64,000 nt of DNA. Source: an uncultured Clostridia bacterium. GTDB taxonomy: Bacteria; Bacillota; Clostridia; UBA1381. The position numbers and the translations under genes are program-made. Each line of letters opens with the position of its first letter. Positions within the stretch are counted from its first letter, which is position 1. The DNA lies in contig CAUGRT010000008.1 of the NCBI GenBank assembly GCA_959602045.1, positions 6,358-70,357 on the forward strand, written 5' to 3'. Below are positions 59,710 to 64,000 of the stretch, piece after piece. The notes beneath the pieces are model-generated. The model made no database searches. It saw only the letters and a program-made list of their open reading frames with translations, and was not told the DNA's origin.

Positions 59710-62220
59710 ATGAAAAAGAGATTAATTTCCGGTATTCTTGCGGCGGCAATGACCTTTTCCCTGTCTGCGTTTGCGGCGTGGGATACGGACGAAAACGTGC
59801 TTTCGCTTTTGAACGGACTTAAAATTATGCAAGGGGATGGCAACGGCGATTATCGCCTGGAGGATTCCGTATCCCGTGCAGAGTTTGCAAAAGTGGTTGT
59901 TGCGGCTTCTGCGGCAAAAGACACAGTGGCAACGGGGCTTTTGATTTCGCCGTTCCGGGATGTAAAATATACCGACTGGTTTGCGCCGTATGTACAGGCA
60001 GCAGTCAGCGGCGGCTTATGCAAAGGCTATATTGACGGAACGTTCCATCCGAACGATACCGTAAGCTATGAAGAAGCGCTCACAATGCTGCTCAAAGCAT
60101 TGGGCTACACCGATGATGATTTCGGTGTTTCGTGGCCCTATGGGCAAATCGGTATGGCGCAAAGTCTTGAAATTACCAAGAATGTCAACTCATCCATGGG
60201 TGAACCGCTGACGCGCGGACAGGTCGCACGATTGGTTTATAATACGCTCAATACCAAGCAAAAAAACAGCGTTTCCAAGCTGATTGCAATTTTTGATTGT
60301 AAAATTACCGAGGGCGTCACGATTATCGCCTCGCATAACGAGGATTCCTCGTTGGGGCCAGACAAAATTTATACTTCCATTGGAATCCTGGAAACAAACG
60401 ATAACTTTAACAGCGATTTTGTCGGACGTCAAGGCGCTATTGTGACAAAGAACGATGATGATTTTGTAGCGTTTACGCCGCGCGATCAAAGCGAGGAAAC
60501 ACACACCGTCACAAATATCATCGGCAAGGATCTTGTTCTGGACGGACAGATTTACGATATTAACGAAAACACCACCGCCTACTATAAATCGCAGAGTATG
60601 ACCTATGATACCATTGCGGCAAAGGCAAACAAGGGCGATTCCGTAAAAATCGTAAAAAGCTCCGGCGGATCTGTGGATTGTATTGTGCTGATTCCCAATC
60701 AGTCCGGCAGTACCGGCGTCAACAATCTGGATCGCTATGTGATTTATTCACTGCTCCAAAATGCGGTTGTATGCTATAAGGACGGCGGATTCCGTCAGAT
60801 TGACGTAAAAGATACCACAACCTGCTATAAGGACACTATGCAGAGTACCTACGGCGCGGTGAAGTCCGACATGGAAATGGGCGATATTCTGTATGTTAAA
60901 ATGAACGGTGATACGGTGGATTATGTAAGCTACGAAAAAGGCACGATGGAAGGTCCGGTAAAGGTAACGTCCTCGTCCTGGATGTCGCAGTTTGCAACCA
61001 ACGCCTCCACACAGGTTATGCGTGATGGAAATAAGGTTTCCTCCTCATCCATTCTGACGAACGATATTGTATACTTCAGCAAGGATTTGAACATGATTCT
61101 GGCTTACACCGACAAGGTAACGGGCATTTATGAGTCCGCATCCCCGACTAAGGACGCGCCGACAAGCATCAAGCTATCCGGCAAGGAATATAAGATTGAA
61201 AGCGTTGAAGCCTTTAACGCACTTTCCTCCAGCGGAAGCTTTAAGATCGGTGATACCATTACCGTTCTGCTCGGCCGCAGCGGCGAAATCGCAGGCGTGG
61301 TTACGGCATCCGAAACAGCCGCGACCAACAAAGTCGGCTATGTCACCGGATACGGAACAAAGACCTTTACCAATAACCTCGGTCAGGAATACACCGGCTA
61401 TTATGTACGCCTTGCAGGAACGGACGGTGTGGAAAGTGAATATGAGGTATCAAACAGCGGCAGTAGCAGCTATCTGGGCAGAGTGTGCAAAGTAACGTTT
61501 AAAGACGGAAAAGCCACTCTAAATGGAACGAGCGGTTCAGCTAATGTGAGCGGCGTAGTTTCCGGTTATAAAATCGGATCCACACCCCTATCGGAAAATG
61601 CTCGTATCATTGATACCGTGATTTCTAAAACATATGAAGTATCATCGTATCAAAGAATATATCCGCAAAGACTCAATGGTATTGATATAAAGTCCTCTAA
61701 GGTTTTGTATTGCGAAAAGAATGCAGCCGGAGAAATTACGGATCTGATTTTGAACGATGTAACCGGGGACGCATATCCTTACGGAATTGTGTATGATAAG
61801 AGTTCTAACATTATTAGTCATAAAGATGAAACTGATAGTACCAAAACAACACAAGAAGTAACCGGTGAAAGTTATACATTGGATTTCGGCGGCACAAAGC
61901 TATCCTATAACTTAATTCGGAAGATTGCAAAAGGAACGCCGATTTATGCCTTTATCAGCAACAATACTGTAAACCAAATTCAAGAGCTAAAAGCTTATTC
62001 GGGAAGAATATCCTCGCTGACTCATACAACAGCGCAGATTAATAACCAAAACTATACATTAAGCGATAAAGTTCTTGTATACAAAAAAGATCGTTCATTG
62101 AACATTCTTCAGATTACATTAGATGATGCGATTAACGGAAACTACCAACTGACAGCTTATTATGACAAAGCCGAATCAGATGGCGGAAGAATCCGAGTGA
62201 TTATAGCACAGGACAAATAA
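59710..62220 (+). CDS. Large secreted SLH-domain protein
   Basis: An 836-aa protein: signal peptide (about 1-22), then SLH repeats at about residues 25-195 (LNGLKIMQGDGNGDYRLEDSVS, SGGLCKGYIDGTFHPNDTVS, QSLEITKNVNSSMGEPLTRG), followed by about 640 residues of repeating beta-rich units with no assigned family (KGDSVKIVKSSGGSVD, MGDILYVKMNGDTVDYV, RSGEIAGVVTASE). Its N-terminal SLH placement and size suit a major S-layer or surface scaffold protein. AGAAAGGAT lies before the ATG. A strong terminator follows. Confidence 0.85.
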   Translation: MKKRLISGILAAAMTFSLSAFAAWDTDENVLSLLNGLKIMQGDGNGDYRLEDSVSRAEFAKVVVAASAAKDTVATGLLISPFRDVKYTDWFAPYVQAAVSGGLCKGYIDGTFHPNDTVSYEEALTMLLKALGYTDDDFGVSWPYGQIGMAQSLEITKNVNSSMGEPLTRGQVARLVYNTLNTKQKNSVSKLIAIFDCKITEGVTIIASHNEDSSLGPDKIYTSIGILETNDNFNSDFVGRQGAIVTKNDDDFVAFTPRDQSEETHTVTNIIGKDLVLDGQIYDINENTTAYYKSQSMTYDTIAAKANKGDSVKIVKSSGGSVDCIVLIPNQSGSTGVNNLDRYVIYSLLQNAVVCYKDGGFRQIDVKDTTTCYKDTMQSTYGAVKSDMEMGDILYVKMNGDTVDYVSYEKGTMEGPVKVTSSSWMSQFATNASTQVMRDGNKVSSSSILTNDIVYFSKDLNMILAYTDKVTGIYESASPTKDAPTSIKLSGKEYKIESVEAFNALSSSGSFKIGDTITVLLGRSGEIAGVVTASETAATNKVGYVTGYGTKTFTNNLGQEYTGYYVRLAGTDGVESEYEVSNSGSSSYLGRVCKVTFKDGKATLNGTSGSANVSGVVSGYKIGSTPLSENARIIDTVISKTYEVSSYQRIYPQRLNGIDIKSSKVLYCEKNAAGEITDLILNDVTGDAYPYGIVYDKSSNIISHKDETDSTKTTQEVTGESYTLDFGGTKLSYNLIRKIAKGTPIYAFISNNTVNQIQELKAYSGRISSLTHTTAQINNQNYTLSDKVLVYKKDRSLNILQITLDDAINGNYQLTAYYDKAESDGGRIRVIIAQDK

Positions 62221-62226
62221 ACCTTT

Positions 62227-62263
62227 ACCCCCTCAGAAATCCGATTCTGAGGGGGTTTGCTTT
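62227..62263 (+). terminator. Terminator of the SLH gene
   Basis: ACCCCCTCAGAA/TTCTGAGGGGGT perfect 12-base arms, 6-base loop, then TTGCTTT. Confidence 0.88.
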
Positions 62264-62273
62264 ATTCGCAAAA

Positions 62274-62303
62274 AAATCCCCCGATTGAATCATCGGGGGA
62301 TTT
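62274..62303 (-). terminator. Terminator of gpmI, probably bidirectional
   Basis: AAATCCCCCGAT/ATCGGGGGATTT perfect arms with a 6-base loop; T-runs follow on both strands (TTTTTTT on minus, TTTTT on plus). Confidence 0.88.
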
Positions 62304-62317
62304 TTACAATCTCTATT

Positions 62318-63841
62318 TTATTTTACAATCAAGCTTTCGCCTGTCATCTCAGCAGGCTTTTCCAATCCCATCAAATCCAGCATCGTGGGGCAAAGATCAC
62401 ACAATCTTCCGTCGCGTACCTTAATATCTCCGGCACCGACAACAATCATCGGAACGGGATTCGTGGTATGTGCGGTGAATACGGCTTTTGTTCCCGGGTC
62501 AAACATGCGGTCGGCATTTCCGTGGTCAGCCGTAATAATAGCTTTGCCGCCTTTGGCAAGAATCTCTTTTACCATCCGTCCCACACATTCATCAACCGCT
62601 TCAACCGCCTTCACAGCCGCGTCAAACACGCCGGTATGACCTACCATATCGCAGTTTGCATAGTTCAAAATAATCACATCGAATTTATCCGAATCAATCG
62701 CGTCCACAACCGCGTCCGTTACTTCATAAGCGCTCATTTCAGGCTTCATATCAAATGTTTCCACATCCGGTGACTTAATCAAAATTCTTTCCTCGCCGGG
62801 GAACTGTTTTTCCTCGCCGCCGTTAAAGAAGAACGTAACATGCGCATATTTTTGGGTTTCGGCAATTCTCAGCTGGGTCATGCCCTTCTTAGAAATATAC
62901 TCACCAAAAGTCATATGCAGCTGTTCGGGCGGATAAGCCACCGTAACATTCGGCATTTCCGCGTCATACTGTGCCATGCACACATAATTCAGTTTCTGAT
63001 AGCCGCTCTTTCTCTCGAAGCCTTTAAACTCCGGATCTACAAACGTTCTTGTGATTTGTCTTGCGCGGTCGGGGCGGAAATTAAAGCAGATTACGCTATC
63101 ACCCTCATGAATCATACCGTTTTTATCAACAACAGCAGGAACAACAAATTCATCAGTCACGTCATTCGCATAGGAATTTTTCATTGCCTGCACTGCATCT
63201 GTTTCCTGCACGCCCTCGCCCAGAACCATTGCGTCATAGGCTTTTTCTACTCGATCCCACGCGTTATCTCTATCCATCGCATAGAAACGTCCCATCACTG
63301 TAGCAACGCTGCCGACGCCGATTTTTTTCATCTCGTCAACCAGCTCCTGCATGAACTCAACGCCGGAAGTCGGCGGAACGTCACGTCCGTCCATAAAGCA
63401 ATGCACATAAACCTTATCCAGTCCCTCTTTCTTTGCCATCTGAAGCAATCCGTAGAGGTGCTCGTTATGGGAGTGCACGCCGCCGTTTGAAAGCAGACCG
63501 ATCAAGTGCAGCGCGGAATGGTTTTGCTTACACTGTTCCATTGCATTGAGCAATGTTTTATTTTCAAAGAACACTCCGTCTTGAATATCCTTTGAAATTT
63601 TAACGAGCATCTGATACACGATTCGACCTGCGCCGATATTGGTATGTCCGACCTCGCTGTTTCCCATTTGACCGTCCGGCAGACCGACATCCAGTCCGCT
63701 TGCCGAAAGCTGTGAATGGGGGCATTCTGCAAAAAATTTATCCAGATTCGGCTTTTTTGCCGCGGCAATTGCATTGCCCTCTGTTGTTTGATTCAAGCCA
63801 AAACCATCCATGATGATTAAGGCCATAGGTGATTTACTCAT
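62318..63841 (-). CDS. gpmI: 2,3-bisphosphoglycerate-independent phosphoglycerate mutase
   Basis: A 507-aa glycolytic enzyme interconverting 3- and 2-phosphoglycerate. Alkaline-phosphatase superfamily metal sites are visible: IIMDGFGLN near residue 13, the catalytic Ser in GQMGNSEVGHTNIGAGR near 65, HCFMDGRDVPP near 125, NYANCDMVGHTG near 405, and ITADHGNAD near 440. The ATG at 63841 follows AAAGGA by about 11 bases. Its upstream leader is unusually A-rich on the coding strand. The rest of the glycolytic genes may lie beyond the window. Confidence 0.96.
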   Translation of the reverse strand: MSKSPMALIIMDGFGLNQTTEGNAIAAAKKPNLDKFFAECPHSQLSASGLDVGLPDGQMGNSEVGHTNIGAGRIVYQMLVKISKDIQDGVFFENKTLLNAMEQCKQNHSALHLIGLLSNGGVHSHNEHLYGLLQMAKKEGLDKVYVHCFMDGRDVPPTSGVEFMQELVDEMKKIGVGSVATVMGRFYAMDRDNAWDRVEKAYDAMVLGEGVQETDAVQAMKNSYANDVTDEFVVPAVVDKNGMIHEGDSVICFNFRPDRARQITRTFVDPEFKGFERKSGYQKLNYVCMAQYDAEMPNVTVAYPPEQLHMTFGEYISKKGMTQLRIAETQKYAHVTFFFNGGEEKQFPGEERILIKSPDVETFDMKPEMSAYEVTDAVVDAIDSDKFDVIILNYANCDMVGHTGVFDAAVKAVEAVDECVGRMVKEILAKGGKAIITADHGNADRMFDPGTKAVFTAHTTNPVPMIVVGAGDIKVRDGRLCDLCPTMLDLMGLEKPAEMTGESLIVK

Positions 63842-63965
63842 TTGGTTCATATCCTTTCATTGTTGTTTTTGGTTTTATTATTTTCTTTTTTTCTTGTCTT
63901 GATGTTTCGGTTGGTTTTTTTGTTTGGTTTTATTTTTTTGCTTTTTCTCGGTCACAACTCTCCCT

Positions 63966-63990
63966 ACCCTCTCTTCTCCTAAGAGAGGGT
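63966..63990. repeat. Hairpin at the window's right end
   Basis: Perfect 10-base arms ACCCTCTCTT/AAGAGAGGGT with a 5-base loop, next to a strongly T-rich stretch (63860-63955). It may be the terminator of a gene beyond the window, or a dispersed repeat. The 63842-64000 stretch has no gene. Confidence 0.5.
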
Positions 63991-64000
63991 CTCCAACCCC

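Overview
This window looks like chromosomal DNA of an anaerobic, spore-forming, S-layer-bearing clostridial bacterium (Firmicutes, class Clostridia). The reasons are a complete rnfCDGEAB operon, an intact sporulation sigma factor sigK, at least four proteins with S-layer homology (SLH) repeats, strong AGGAGG-type ribosome sites, and canonical TTGACA-17-TATAAT promoters. The genus cannot be fixed from sequence alone. No rRNA, tRNA or CRISPR array was recognised.

Layout. (1) 1-10.2 kb: one end of an integrative/conjugative element of the Tn1549-like type, all on the minus strand: a 79-aa conserved protein, a DUF6017-type helix-turn-helix protein, a DUF3789 peptide, ParB, a small zinc-ribbon-like protein, a DpnD/PcfM-DUF3846 protein, a 1,820-aa SLH surface protein with about 13 tandem CxxC repeats, PcfB, and a VirD4 coupling ATPase cut by the window edge. 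A non-coding stretch (10.2-10.6 kb) with hairpins and direct repeats separates it from the host rplM-rpsI operon. (2) 10.6-32.0 kb, minus strand: rplM-rpsI, an SLH protein, adenine deaminase, an RsmF-like rRNA methyltransferase, a GAP1-family protein paired with an acidic membrane protein, a heterodimeric ABC exporter, pyrG, an Lrp regulator coupled to an aminotransferase, and the Rnf complex. (3) 32.4-37.8 kb, plus strand: a GNAT, the rpmH-rnpA-yidD-yidC-jag cluster without dnaA beside it, and a GH26-like SLH enzyme. (4) 37.8-48.3 kb: a CHAP-domain wall hydrolase, a small ribbon-helix-helix protein, a binding-protein/LytS-kinase/YesN-regulator sugar-sensing operon, and a galactose-type mglBAC operon. 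(5) 48.6-64 kb: a lipoprotein divergent from two XRE regulators, sigK, an L,D-transpeptidase, a carbohydrate-binding Cthe_2159-like protein ahead of a MacAB-type exporter, a large SLH protein and gpmI.

The most unusual feature is a family of eight palindromic intergenic elements (91-102 bp) between 19.2 and 55.7 kb. Each has a conserved core of about 41-46 nt, enclosed by two roughly 25-nt arms. The arms differ from locus to locus but remain complementary to each other within each copy. Two copies lie inside the rnf operon, and one lies in the 5' leader of a GNAT gene. Two further intergenic structures with closing arms (43.8 kb and 47.1 kb) flank the sugar-transport operon and have unrelated interiors. 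Other points of interest are the GAP1 pair, the SLH/CxxC adhesin carried by the mobile element, and the three-component sugar sensor beside mglBAC.
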